A stretch of DNA of 64,000 nucleotides from Adenophora triphylla var. japonica (GCA_022495995.1 JAFEMH010000339.1:186001-250000); one strand, 5' to 3'. Positions 34,028-44,410 are shown, counted from the stretch's first letter. Notes: a model not told the origin generated them from the letters alone. Translations and numbers: made by a program.

Positions 34028-35362
34028 ATGAGTGGCTCTAGAAAAAGGAAAGAGGTTGCACAAGAACAAACCCCTCCCGGTCCTCCCCATGATGCAAATA
34101 AATTCAAGAGTCGAAAAGCGGAGAATTTCTTTGTTCAATATGAGCGTAAACAGTGCAATGCAGAAAGAGAGTTTTATTTTGAAGATTTGGGTTTGGATGA
34201 TATTGTGGAGAGGTATCAATGGATAAATCTTGCGGGTAAGCCAAAACAGAATGGGGTGGCATTGTTGGTAAAAGAATTTTATGCAAATGTTCATGAGTTG
34301 GGAAATTGTGGAGAGTCTTATGTGAGGGGACGTCCGGTGAATTACTCGAGTGAAATGATTAATCAGTATTATTCCATGCCAAATGTTGAAGGGTGTAAAT
34401 ATTCTAGCACTATAGGGGCGATGGAAAAAGAATGGAAAAAGGAAATTCATGTGATTCAATCAACCTTTGGACGTGTGGATATAAATTTGAATGATGGAGG
34501 AAAGTTGATGCCAGTTAAGAAGTTGAGGCACAGACTGAGATACTTGCACAGGTTTATCAGTGAACGGGTTATGCCGAGTGCGCATAAGCATGTGGTGCAT
34601 TGGAAAAGGGCACGGCTTATGCATTTGGTGCTGAAGGGAGAGCCCATTAATACGGGATTGATTATTTCCAACCAAATTGCCCATAATGCGGAGAAATTGA
34701 GCAATGTCAACTTCAAGTTACCTTGTTTGATCACTTATTTGATTTCAAAGGCAAGGGTAAATCTGCCGTCAAGGGACTTGAAGCCGGGGCCTAAGATAGA
34801 TTTGAGCACTATGACCAAGAAAAGTCACATTCAGTCGGGGGAGGCGGTGTCAGGATCGAGTGATGAGGATGATGGTGAGAATGAAGAAGGAGAAGGAAAT
34901 GACGAAAATGAAGGAAATGATGAAGACTTGGAGGATACCGAGGAAGCACGGATTGAGTTATATAGAAGAGATCCCGCCATGGGGATGCATGCTCTGAATT
35001 TGACTATGACTGCGGTAAGAGTGGAGGTGAATCGATTGAATACAAAGTTTGAGAATCTCAATACTCGTTTTGAGGCAGGTGAGCAGAGCCGAATAGAGGA
35101 AGCTATGAGAGCCCAAGCACACAGGGATGTGCAAGATGAAAGATGGGAGCAACTCATGGGTTATTTGCTCCCACAAGGCAGTAATTGGCAGCAGTCTGCT
35201 CCACCACAATCACAGCCACAAGGGGGCAAGCCAAGAGCTTCAGCTAGCCCAGAGTGGTCCTTGGGATCAACATTTTCGCGCTCCGCCTCAGTAGTTGGTC
35301 GAGGTACCCCTAACCCTTTCTTATGTTTTATTTACATTATATGCATTAGGGACAATGCATGA
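34028..35362 (+). CDS. Gypsy 1 ORF3, plant transposon protein domain, in the env-like position
   Basis: An intact frame of 444 codons from MSGSRKRKEV. The N-terminus is basic. Residues ~35-245 follow the pattern of the putative plant transposon protein domain (PF20167-like): FVQYER, LVKEFYANVHE, VRGRPVNYS, INQYY, then a helical RFISERVMPSAH segment and LITYLISKARV. Residues ~275-310 are an acidic Asp/Glu/Gly/Asn tract. A predicted coiled coil follows (VEVNRLNTKFENLNTRFE), then a Gln/Pro/Ser-rich tail. There is no signal peptide or membrane span, so nothing supports an envelope role. A nuclear or RNP function is possible. It is the best-preserved ORF of the element. Confidence 0.78.
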   Translation: MSGSRKRKEVAQEQTPPGPPHDANKFKSRKAENFFVQYERKQCNAEREFYFEDLGLDDIVERYQWINLAGKPKQNGVALLVKEFYANVHELGNCGESYVRGRPVNYSSEMINQYYSMPNVEGCKYSSTIGAMEKEWKKEIHVIQSTFGRVDINLNDGGKLMPVKKLRHRLRYLHRFISERVMPSAHKHVVHWKRARLMHLVLKGEPINTGLIISNQIAHNAEKLSNVNFKLPCLITYLISKARVNLPSRDLKPGPKIDLSTMTKKSHIQSGEAVSGSSDEDDGENEEGEGNDENEGNDEDLEDTEEARIELYRRDPAMGMHALNLTMTAVRVEVNRLNTKFENLNTRFEAGEQSRIEEAMRAQAHRDVQDERWEQLMGYLLPQGSNWQQSAPPQSQPQGGKPRASASPEWSLGSTFSRSASVVGRGTPNPFLCFIYIICIRDNA

Positions 35363-36658
35363 TTTAAGTTTGGGGTGTGGGGGTACTACCTGCACGCTTA
35401 TTGGTTTATCATAATTATAAAAAAAAAAAAAAGAAGTTAATTTTGTCCTTGTTTGATATGGTCCAAGTTTTGTTAACATTCTTTTATTCCCATGATTGCT
35501 TGGTTGATTGTTTGAAACCGTTAGTGGGATATTGTGGTGTTGTAGGTCAGTCATGCAAGTCTTAATATATATTAGATTAATTTTGATATGGTGCTCAATG
35601 GTTATATTTATGTTAATAAATCTCAAAAAAAAAAAAAAAAAATTTAGTGCACTCATGAAGTAAGTCTCCTATAGTTGATAATTTTGATCTGCTTTTATCA
35701 AGTTTATAGTACACCATCATCTTTGAAGTTAATGAATTTGTTTATTAAATAGTAACCTCTTAGCAAAGAGACGCGGGTACTCCTTGGACAAGTGTGGATT
35801 ATTGTTGTGAAATGACACCCCTTGTATCTGAGATAATGTGTAAGAGAAATTGAAAAGGGAATGGGAGCAATGGAAATTAAATTATTACTCGGTAAATACC
35901 CCCAGGCGTGTAGATTGGTTGGATAGGGACCATTCTAGCTTAACCAGATTTCTGGGTATGCAGTAGCGCTATGGGGGAAGAGCTTTTCCGCCGTGATGGT
36001 CCGTACCAGGCTCGACACCGAAGTGGCTAACTCCCATCTCTATGATTAAATATTCCTAAAGTAGCTCGGGGCACGGCGTCTCGGGCCGCGACGTTGCTTT
36101 CTTGCCAAATAGGAGTATAAGGTAATAAATTCCTACCTAGTATTAGGGGCATGGAGTTCGCTGCTACAGGGTTCCCTACTTGAACGGTAGATGACTTTTA
36201 AAAATATGTGATTAAATGATCAGGTTTGGGGGTGTTAAGGTCCATTGAAGTGGAAAAGCTGAAGGGAGTATTCATAGTTTGCCGTTTAAGTGTGTTTTTA
36301 TTTGTTAAACAAATTTAATAAAATAAGAGATGATTGCTGTACTTAGCTTTATAAAAATAGATCATGTTTGAAGCAGAGGGAGAATACAAATTCACACACA
36401 CACGGAGATTTATTGAATACATATAATGATTGAGCAGCGTAGCAAAATTAATAGTAATATATGTTGATACTTGTGTGGATTGACTGTTTTGAGATTGTGT
36501 GGTTGTGGTACTTCATGATTCAAGCAATTTTGGGAAACATAAGAATGTGGGGACAAAGTTAACTTTCGGATTAATTAGTTTAGGTTGTTCTTTTTATTTT
36601 CTTTCTTATGTTTTGTTGTTTTACTCGAGGACGAGCAAGAGATAAGTTTGGGGGTATT
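35363..36658 (+). other. Gypsy 1 3' untranslated region and polypurine tract
   Basis: 1.3 kb with no coding pattern and two A-rich runs (35421 and 35624). The last purine-rich block, AAGTTTGGGGGT at about 36644-36655, abuts the 3' LTR and is the probable plus-strand primer site. Confidence 0.65.
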
Positions 36659-37984
36659 TGATGGATGTGTTTTTACACATCTAAATTAGGTACTCTTACA
36701 CTTATTTATTGTGAAATTCTTGAGTAAAATGTTATTTTACTGTATTTTCTAGTGTCTTTGTGAGTACAGGATAATTAGGTGAAAAACTGTGGATTAAAGT
36801 GAAGAAAGGAAGCAAAAGTGGAGCGGAGATCTGTTGGAAAGTGAAAAGGGACTTGCGAGGTATTTTGAGAAGTCAAGGAGCCATTCTGCTGGAGGATCAA
36901 AGGGAAATTATGGAAGAAAAAGGGAGTAAAGCTGGAAGAGAAGGAGGGCGCACGCCTGGAGGAAGTGGGCGCACGCCCAAAACAACCAGATTGACACCAG
37001 GCGCACACCCAGTGCCAGGGGGCGTGCGCCCAGTAGGGCCGGACTGAGGAAGGCAGTTTCCTTATTTTGAAAGGATTCTAGAGATCTTTTGCAGATTTTA
37101 TCTCCATAATCCTTTAGTATAAATAAAAGACATCTTAGGGTAAAATTATTATCATGCTTTTGGGATTCAAGACTCAATTAGGAACAAGGATTTCAAGTTT
37201 TTGCTTTACAATTCAAGGATCAAACGAGGTTTATGTTTTGTTATTAATCTCTTTTGTCTTTTGCTATGAAGATGAGTAACTAATCTCTCTAGTTCATGGA
37301 TTGGATGTAATATTCGTCGGATTTCTATGCTAGTATAATTTTCCAAAACTTTCTTGTTCATGTTTGATGAAATATCTATATTCAGTTTTAGGTTTCAATG
37401 CTATTTTAACCTTTAATTGTTAGGTTGTGAATCGTTGCACTAGCGTGAATTGTTCATAATTTAGGCCACTATTTCATCAATTGGATTTGATTGTTGACCT
37501 AGCGGAATACAAGAGAATCTAGATTCATATGTTCTTATTGTTCTTAATGAATTTCTTGATCATTGTTTTGACCTAGCGGAATCTACAATAGGAGAGAAAT
37601 AATAGGGTTGCAATCCGCACATCGAACGTCCCAACTCTTAAATTAAGTGAACGAATCTTTGGACAAGATTGTTAATTTTATCATGATAATTCTAGCATAG
37701 AATGAAGATGAATATGAAATCCAATCCGTGAATTTCTTTGATCTGATTGAATCCGTATTTCTTGCTTTCTTGTTTTCTTAAATTCTTTAGTTTAATTTCT
37801 TGCATTAATAATTTTAGTTCATAAACCAAATCAAAACCCCATTTTGTTACTTTTAGCATTAATTAAATTTACTTGTTAAAACACACGAGTCTCTGTGGTT
37901 CGACCCTTACGTTTGTACGTTGCTACTACGGTAACTTGTACACTTGCAAGGTTTTTTATTACACAGTGGAATTTTTATCCATCA
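36659..37984 (+). repeat. Gypsy 1 3' LTR
   Basis: 1326 bp, starting TGATGGATGTG and ending TTTTATCCATCA. It carries GC modules at 36946-37030 with centres 36951.5, 36972.5, 37004.5 and 37025.5. The junction at 37984/37985 runs directly into Copia B gag. Confidence 0.92.
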
Positions 37985-38650
37985 ACCACTCACTACGTTC
38001 TCCCTAGATTCGGTTCTCCCTTGTTTGCTAGTACCCGGCTTCCCCTTGCTAGTAGTAGCTAAAGCCGATCCCGAAGCACTCGATGTCCCCAACTTCTTCA
38101 TGCGATTTTCGGCCAAAAGAAAGTCTTTAACATCATCATACTTCAATTTCTTCTTACCTGCTGAAGCATTGATCGCTGTCACTGTTCCGCTCCAACTTGC
38201 TGGTAAAGATGCTAGCAACAAGCACGCATGAACCTCATCATCGAACTTGATCTCCACCGCAGCCAATGAGTCTATAACATCCATAAACTCATCGATGTGC
38301 TTAGCCAAGGATCCTCCCTCTTGCATCTTGAAACTACCCATCTTGCGTATCAAATCAACCTTATTTGCAGCAGATGGAGTTTCAAATCTCTCAGTAAGAT
38401 AATCCAATAGCTCCTTGGTGGTTGTCGCCTTCTTGGTAGTCTTTGCAATCCACTTTGACAAAGTAGATCTGACCACCCCTAGGGCTTTCCGATCCATGAG
38501 TTCCCATTCTTCCTGATCTTCTTCTTCCGGTTTGACACCCTTCAGAGGCTTATAGAGATCCTTGTTGTACAAGAGATCCTCAATCTGCATCCTCCAATAT
38601 CCGTAGTCAGACCCATCGAATTTCTCAACCGCCTGTTTGTCCTTGCCCAT
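37985..38650 (-). pseudogene. Copia B gag, 3'-truncated
   Basis: The Met at 38650 (MGKDKQAVEKFDG) starts a UBN2-type Copia gag: YWRMQIEDLLYNKDLY, then LLDYLTERFE, then a KMQEGGSLAKHIDEF block, then LLASLPASW. About 220 residues are open without interruption until the frame meets the Gypsy 1 LTR at 37984. The zinc knuckle and all of pol are absent. The lack of stops shows that Copia B was young when it was cut. Confidence 0.85.
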
Positions 38651-38703
38651 TCTTGATTGCTTGACAACACCCTTGATCTTGAACCAAGAGCTCTGATACC
38701 AGT

Positions 38704-39264
38704 TGTTGTGAATATGGCCCTCCACTACCAAGCAAACCTACAAGAATGATTAGAGCACACAAAGCAAGGCACAAGAAATAAATCACAAAGAAGAACACAA
38801 GAAATTGTTAACCCAGTTCACCAATATGTTTGGCTACGTCTGGGGGCACTACCAAGCCAGGATCTTGCACTATAATATGTAGAATTTTGTTACAATGAGT
38901 TTTGGGGCGGAACTTTACTTATATATGACCTAGGGAAACAAACCGAACCCTAGATGGACAAGGGAACTAGAAAATCAGACGTAAAATCCGGACTGCTGAA
39001 ACGGGCTAAGCGCGGCCGCTCTCCATGCCTGTGCGGTCGCGCTAACATCCAGAGACTTCAATGCCTTTGTCCGAGCCTCCAGCGCGGTCGCCCTCGTGCC
39101 TCAGCGCGGTCGCCCTCAAATGATTTCCTCCGAGCCATAGTTACTGTCCAAGAGCGCGGTCGCGCACCATCACCTGTGCGGCCGCCCTTGACACCAGCAA
39201 CTTCAGACGAATTTCTCCCCCTTTTGCTCCGAAGTCTAGACCCGGTTGGTCCTCTATCCCAACA
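38704..39264 (-). repeat. Copia B 5' LTR
   Basis: 561 bp, on the minus strand starting TGTTGGGATAGAGG and ending CACAACA next to the primer site. The adjacent 5 bp, GTGAG (39265-39269), would be one half of its TSD. U3 contains six GC modules. Confidence 0.82.
39012..39185. promoter_or_regulatory. Six phased GC modules in the Copia B U3 region
   Basis: Cores GCGGCCGC or GCGGTCGC have equivalent positions at 39016, 39037, 39088, 39110, 39160 and 39182. Spacing is 21, 51, 22, 50 and 22 bp: three pairs with a 72-bp period. They lie about 80-250 nt from the LTR start. Confidence 0.7.
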
Positions 39265-40680
39265 GTGAGTAACTAAGAGGATTAGGCGTGGACCAATTGG
39301 TATTGCTGCTGTGCATATGGGCTCAGATGGAGCTGCATCGGCTGACCCAAAAGAGTTGGGCTGTGGTCCTCGTGATGGCTGGCTCGGGCCAGGAAGTGTT
39401 GTTGTAAAACTCTTGAACACATAGAAATAGTGATTCTTGTTAGAGAACATTATCCCACATCGGGAATAAACAAGACTTGTCTCTAACATATAAGGATCCT
39501 GGGCTACTCCCCTTAACACCAATTGGTTTTAAGGTGGAACCTCAGACTTTATCATGGTATCAGAGCTGGTCCATTACACGTGCAGGCCCAACGGCCCACG
39601 ATGAACCCTCCGCGCCACCCACCATCCAGTCCACGTTGTAAGCCTTTGGCAAAGCCCGGCTACACATGAGGGGGCGTGTTAGAGAACATTATCCCACATC
39701 GAAAATAAACAAGACTTGTATCTAACATATAAGGATCCTGGGCTACTCCCCTTAACACCAATTGGTTTTAAGGTGGAACCTCAGACTTTATCAATTCTCA
39801 TTAAATAAGACATGTCTAAAAATATGTATCCGTCCCGTTTGGGGATTATAGCATTTGTACCCTTTGCACATGGAGTCATACCCTAAGAACATACAGAGGG
39901 TGGACTTAAGCATTAACTTATGTTGGTTATAAGAGACAAGATTTGAAAAACATGTGCACTCAAACGTTTTGAGAAAACGATAGCTAGGAGCGCGTTGCCA
40001 CAATTTTTCATACAAAGAAATGTACTTTAATTCTTTCATGGGCAACCTTTTAATGAGAAACACTGCAGTGGAAAATACTTCAAGGCAAAATAACATGGAA
40101 ACTTGAGATTGAGCAAGAAGACACAGACCCATTTCTGCGATGTGTCTGTGTTTACGCTCGACTACCCCATTTTGTTGTGATGTATAAGAACAAGATGTGC
40201 GATGACCAATTCCATGTTTTGCCAAAATATTGGCCATTTGCCGATTAATAAATTTCCCTCCCCCATCTGTTTGAATTTCCTTTATGGTGTGTATGGCAGA
40301 AATTTTACGAGATAACTGATTTTCAATAATTACTTTAAAATCAGAAAACACCTCGTAAAAAAATCAGATTTATGAAATAGAGGAAACAGCCACACAAAAC
40401 AGGAAAAATTTTCCACGATAGATAAATAATATTTGAATCCAGAATCAGACGGATCTGAGGAAGGACCCCAGACATCTAAATGTAACAAATCTAAAGGTTT
40501 AGAAGAATTAAAAGGCCTAAGTTCAAACGTGAGATTACAAGACTTGTTTAAAGGGCAAACATGACACATCTCTTTATTTTTAACAGGACTGCTAACAGTA
40601 GTTGTCTTTTATTTGCTAAGCATTCAAAAATTTGAGAGGATGGATGGCCAAAATGGGCATGCCACGTAGAAGAAGAATCA
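39265..40680 (-). pseudogene. Copia C: integrase region of another Copia element
   Basis: From 40680 leftwards the frame shows the GAG-pre-integrase region (WHAHFGHPS). It continues after a shift as CHVCPLNKSCNLTF, HLDVWGPSSDPS with the first Asp, the second acidic block (QTDGGGKF) and a QQNGVVERKHRH block with the third. The MFLGYDSMCKGYKCYNP motif and HVFRH-like end follow. The frame is interrupted at 39793 by the TRIM element and resumes beyond it (39437-39265) with the Pro/Ser-rich linker before reverse transcriptase. It is then cut at 39264 by the Copia B LTR. Reverse transcriptase and both LTRs are missing. Confidence 0.82.
39438..39793 (+). mobile_element. Complete TRIM element (miniature LTR retrotransposon)
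   Basis: Two 117-bp LTRs (39438-39554 and 39677-39793), each TGTTAGAGAAC...TTTATCA, differ at three positions. Next to the first LTR is TGGTATCAGAGC, the tRNA-iMet primer site. A GAGGGGGCG polypurine tract precedes the second. The interior is only 122 bp with no ORF. The 5-bp TSD ATTCT is perfect (39433-39437 and 39794-39798). It resembles the Katydid-type TRIM family. Confidence 0.96.
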
Positions 40681-40689
40681 CGTTTAGGG

Positions 40690-41853
40690 GGGTGTTCACA
40701 ATGTTGATCCTATTATTTCCCTATTATTAATTTAGGCCCCAAAATTGTCATTTTTGTTATGTTTGGTTAATTAATGAATTTTGTTAAAAAAAACTGTTAA
40801 ATAATCACATGCAAGTCACGTGATATTTATCGGTGGACGTTTTTTTTAACAAAAACTCTTTCATTATTGTTTTAATGCAAATTCAATGAAATGAATAAAC
40901 AAAATAGAAAATTTATTATTCTTTCTCCTTCCCTTCCACAATACCGAAACACACATACACACACATGCACACACCATCTCCCTCTCCCTCTCTCTCTCTC
41001 TTCTCTCATCAACCTATGTGAATCCCCTCCCCTCTCCACCGACAAACCCTCCATCCCCTCCCCACCGCCCAACCCCTCCCTCACCCTCCCCAGATTATTT
41101 CCCCTTTCATATTATTCACATAATACACACACACACACACGCGCGCGCACACACACACACTTTCTCTCTCTCTCTATCAGCCCCATCTCCGATCACCCCT
41201 CACCTATCTCTCCTTCGGCGATCCCTCCCCTACCTTCCCTACGATCATCCTCTTCCCTCCAATTTCGACCATGGTGATGGGTGTTGGTTATGGTGGTGGG
41301 TTTGAGTTTTAAAGAGAAGATTGTTTATGGTTTAAACATTTAATCAGATACAACAATTATACATAATAGTGTTGTACATTTAATTATTTTCAATACATTT
41401 TATTTGTGTTTCAAGAGAAGAAAAAAATATTTTTTACATTTTATTTAGTTAAACATGATCTCATATAAATAATTTTTACATAATCATATATAAATAAATT
41501 TTAATATAAATATTAGGCTTAAAAAATTATTTCTTTCATAAAGAAAAAACAAATTAATATAAATTGTTGTAAAAAATATTTTTTCATTTTGAATGTTATT
41601 ATAATAAAATATTATTTATTTTTATATATATGGATATTAATATTTTTAATTTTGGCTATTAATTTTCATTCAATTTGTATTAGAATAACAATGAAAGAAT
41701 TATTGTTCAAAAACATCCTCCGTTACATGACACGCAATCATTTAACGATTTTTTCTAACAAAATTGATTAAAAAATTTAAGATAACTAAAAATGATAACT
41801 TTGAAACCTAAATTGATAATAGTGAAAAAATAGAACCAACAGTGTAAACAACC
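40690..41853. mobile_element. Non-autonomous Mutator-like element with ~170-bp TIRs
   Basis: The left arm (about 40690-40880) and the reverse complement of the right arm (about 41665-41853) share ordered blocks: TGTT.ACA, GTTG.TCCTATT, CTATTAT.AATTTAGG, ATTTTGTTA.AAAAA and CTTTCATT.TT. The interior has AC and CT microsatellites (41117-41176) and a CT-rich leader-like region with an ATG at about 41271. This suggests a captured 5' leader. No transposase or clear TSD was found, and the borders are approximate. Confidence 0.6.
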
Positions 41854-42027
41854 TAAAACTTTGAAGCTCAAAATGCAATTTCTCTTTAAATTATGGACAT
41901 AATCATCACCCAAAAGATTCATAATCACAATATTTTTCAATGCCCAGCAATATAGCATATTCCAAATAACTATGACAAAAACTCCCTACTAATCATATTC
42001 ATAAATTTAAAAAACTTAATTAAATAA
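41854..42027. other. Short A/T-rich spacer
   Basis: No feature recognised between the Mutator-like element and the fold-back element. Confidence 0.4.
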
Positions 42028-42068
42028 GGGTTTTGTTAGGATACCCCCTTCAAGAGTATTTTAACAAG

Positions 42069-42243
42069 CAAGGTTCTAAAAAGCGCTAGGCGGATGCTAG
42101 GCGGCGAAGCCGGGCCTAGCGCCTAGGCGGGGACTAGTCGGGATTAGTCGGGACCTAGGCGGGGCTTAGAACTAGGCGTTGGAGAGGGGCCTAGCGCCTA
42201 GGCGGGGCCTAGGCGCCCTTAGGCGGGGTCTTTTAGAACACTG
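42069..42243. mobile_element. hAT MITE, 175 bp
   Basis: Ends CAAGGTTCTAAAA and (reverse complement of right end) CAGTGTTCTAAAA. A perfect 8-bp TSD TTAACAAG lies at 42061-42068 and 42244-42251. The interior repeats GCCTAGGCGGGG-type words. It sits in the left arm of the fold-back element. The uninterrupted target sequence can be seen in inverted relatives near 48390 and 48815. Confidence 0.88.
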
Positions 42244-42678
42244 TTAACAAGTGACCCCATATTTTAAGACCAAAATATCCCTTCTTTATTTTTAGTTCAT
42301 GTACAAGATGAAGGGACATTTTAGTCAACAAAAAATGGGTTAGTTGTTAAGGTACTCCTATATATATATGATGGGGACAAAATTATAATCATCAAATCAA
42401 AAGGCCTCACACACACACACACACATACTCTCCCCTTTCTCTCTCTAAAAACCCTCTCACCTCTCGGCTACCCACTCCCTCCGGCGACCGGCGACGGCTT
42501 GCTCTCATCTCCTCCTCCTTTTGTCGACGGCTTTCTCTCATCTAGATCGAGAGCTCGATGACCTGATTTGGATATTATATAGCGGGAGACGGAGGCAGCA
42601 ATGGAGAGGAGTGGACGGATGTGGTGTTGGACGTAGATGAGAGAGAGGGGGGGACGGATGTGGTATTGGACGTAGATG

Positions 42679-43208
42679 TAATGTAAACGCAGCGGAATCA
42701 ATAATGATAAACAAGAAAATCAAAGGGATCTCTTGACCTTGATTCGAAACCACGAATAAAGGGTTTAAGAACTCAAGAAGGATTCTTCTGCATAGTTTGC
42801 AATTGAATAATAATCAAAAGTTGTCCCAAAAACAATGACCAAAGTTGTTTAAATACTTCTAAAACCCTAAGCAACAAATACTAAAGCAAAGGACTAAAAT
42901 GCCCCCAAGTTTGAAAACCACATACTCAGTAATTGAATAAAACGTAAACAAGGAATCAATCAACGACGCCAACAACGACGCGAGGCGGGCGCCCAACCTA
43001 GTCTCAGGCGGGCGCATGAAAGACCGCAACTTCTCCCTTAGTTGGTCGAGCTTGAGGCGGCCGCATGGATGTGGGTGGGCCGGCCGCATGGACAACCGAA
43101 CTGCTCCCCATGGTTGAGTCAATTTGAGGCGGCCACTTGCTATGGCCTGTGGCGTGCGCATCAACAACCCCAACAACAGAAGACGTTTCCTCCTTACCCG
43201 CTACATCA
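42679..43208 (-). repeat. Gypsy 2 3' LTR with phased GC modules
   Basis: On the minus strand it starts TGATGTAGCGGG at 43208 and ends TTTACATTA at 42679, giving non-canonical TG...TA ends set by the TSD. Six GC modules (AGGCGGGCGCCC, AGGCGGCCGCAT types) have centres at 42988.5, 43011.5, 43060.5, 43083.5, 43132.5 and 43155.5. Spacing is 23, 49, 23, 49 and 23 bp: three pairs with a 72-bp period, in U3. Confidence 0.85.
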
Positions 43209-44410
43209 TGCTCCCCTTCTTGAAAAGGATTCGTCCCCGAATCCACATCAACATAAAGAGGGTCGTCCGGGAAATACTCGAAGAGGTCAGCGACATTGAA
43301 AGTAGGAGAAATGTGCCACCCGTCAGGTAACTCCACAACATAAGCGTTATCATTGACCTTGCGCACCACCTTGCAAGGACCGATCTTCTTGGGGTGCAAC
43401 TTACTGTATGTACCCACCGAAAACCTCTCCTTGCGCAAATGCACCATAACCAAATCTCCCACAGAAAAAGTCTTGACGCGATGTCGCTTATCCGCATCTG
43501 CCTTATACTTAGCATTCGAGACCTCAATATTCTTCCGGACCTCCGCCTGAATAGTGTCGAATGATTCTGCCAAATGTTCAGCTGCAACGCTATACCCCGA
43601 CAACTTTGGTAAGGGAACCAAATCAAGTGTATGACTCGGAGGACGCTGGTACACAACCTCGAATGGTGTCTTCTTCGTAGTTCTGTTAGGCATATTATTA
43701 AAAGCAAACTCAGCAGTGGCCAACATCACATCCCACTTCTTCAGATTGTCACTGCATAAACAGTGAACCATCGACCCCAAAGTCCGATTAACCACCTCCG
43801 TCTGGCCATCTGTCTGAGGATGAAAAGAACTGCTAAACTGAAGGCCCGTTCGGAAGATACTCCACAATGTACGCCAAAAATGGCTTAAGAATTTTGTGTC
43901 ACGATCGGAAGTAATTGTCTTGGGAACCCCATGTAGGCGAACCACCTCCTTGAAGAAAAGTCCCGCAATATGAGCAGCATCCGATGTTTTACGACACGGA
44001 ATAAAATGGGCCATCTTCGAGAAACGATCAACGACCACAAACACCGAATCATTGGACCTTTGTGTATGAGGTAACCCTAAAACAAAGTCCATCGAAATAT
44101 CCTCCCAAGGGGCTGTAGGAACAGGAAGAGGGGTGTACAATCCCGTATTCTGGGACTTCCCTTTGTTCGTCTGACAAACCATGCACTTCCGCACGAACAT
44201 ATAAGTATCCCTCCGCAGCTGTGGCCAATAGTAACGTTGGGAAACCAACTCCAAAGTTTTGTCACGACCAATATGACCATCCTTGTGAATCTCCGCAATA
44301 AGACTCTCACGAACGGAGCCTTGAGGAATGCACAAACGGTTCTTGAAAAATAAGAACCTATCCTGCAGAAAGAACACTCCGACAGATCTCCATGCCGACA
44401 ACGAGTCCAA
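43004..44410 (-). CDS. Gypsy 2 integrase, open frame running into the 3' LTR
   Basis: 468 codons from [10 protein letters not shown], without an internal stop. The zinc region has H42, H46, C76 and C79. The catalytic core has D108, D169 and E205 with 35 residues between the last two, within [16 protein letters not shown] and GQTEVVNR. Residues ~320-375 are the C-terminal domain ([22 protein letters not shown], then FNVADLFEY). From about residue 402 the frame crosses into the LTR and the last ~67 codons are read from LTR sequence, including the GC modules. The upstream end of the polyprotein is broken, so this frame is an isolated remnant of pol with all catalytic residues. Confidence 0.85.
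   Translation of the reverse strand: MDSLSAWRSVGVFFLQDRFLFFKNRLCIPQGSVRESLIAEIHKDGHIGRDKTLELVSQRYYWPQLRRDTYMFVRKCMVCQTNKGKSQNTGLYTPLPVPTAPWEDISMDFVLGLPHTQRSNDSVFVVVDRFSKMAHFIPCRKTSDAAHIAGLFFKEVVRLHGVPKTITSDRDTKFLSHFWRTLWSIFRTGLQFSSSFHPQTDGQTEVVNRTLGSMVHCLCSDNLKKWDVMLATAEFAFNNMPNRTTKKTPFEVVYQRPPSHTLDLVPLPKLSGYSVAAEHLAESFDTIQAEVRKNIEVSNAKYKADADKRHRVKTFSVGDLVMVHLRKERFSVGTYSKLHPKKIGPCKVVRKVNDNAYVVELPDGWHISPTFNVADLFEYFPDDPLYVDVDSGTNPFQEGEHDVAGKEETSSVVGVVDAHATGHSKWPPQIDSTMGSSSVVHAAGPPTSMRPPQARPTKGEVAVFHAPA

Larger units (their letters stand above)
25929..37984 (+). mobile_element. Gypsy 1: Athila-type Ty3/Gypsy retrotransposon
   Basis: The 12.06-kb element is bounded by near-identical LTRs (25929-27261 and 36659-37984). 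It has a tRNA-Asp-type primer site, gag, protease, reverse transcriptase, RNase H, integrase, a third ORF (34028-35362), long untranslated spacers and a polypurine tract. PBS type, pol pattern and the extra ORF place it with the Athila lineage. Only a few shifts interrupt pol. The expected 5-bp TSD is absent: ACAGA on the left, ACCAC on the right. The right flank is Copia B gag whereas the left flank is not. Confidence 0.92.
37985..39264 (-). mobile_element. Copia B: 5' LTR and gag of a Tnt1-like Copia element, truncated at Gypsy 1
   Basis: Read leftwards the order is 5' LTR (39264-38704), a perfect tRNA-iMet primer site (reverse complement of TGGTATCAGAGC at 38690-38701), then gag. Everything after gag is lost at the Gypsy 1 LTR edge. 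The LTR start abuts Copia C sequence at 39265, so Copia B most likely inserted into Copia C. Confidence 0.85.

Noticed and set aside
34028..35362. Envelope protein for Gypsy 1 ORF3
   Set aside because: No signal peptide, membrane span or cysteine pattern; the sequence matches a plant transposon-protein pattern instead.
35321..35656. 111-codon minus-strand frame with poly-Phe runs
   Set aside because: Arises from the A-rich runs in the Gypsy 1 3' untranslated region.
14567..39185. GCGATCGC and GCGGCCGC words as cloning-site (AsiSI/NotI) artefacts
   Set aside because: They occur as regularly spaced, sequence-variable modules inside natural LTRs of several families, not at vector junctions.
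40891..41305. Pro/Ser/His-rich frames
   Set aside because: Translations of AC/CT microsatellites in the Mutator-like element.
43004..43400. Chromodomain at the end of the Gypsy 2 integrase
   Set aside because: The tail after FNVADLFEY shows no chromodomain aromatic pattern and soon runs into LTR sequence.
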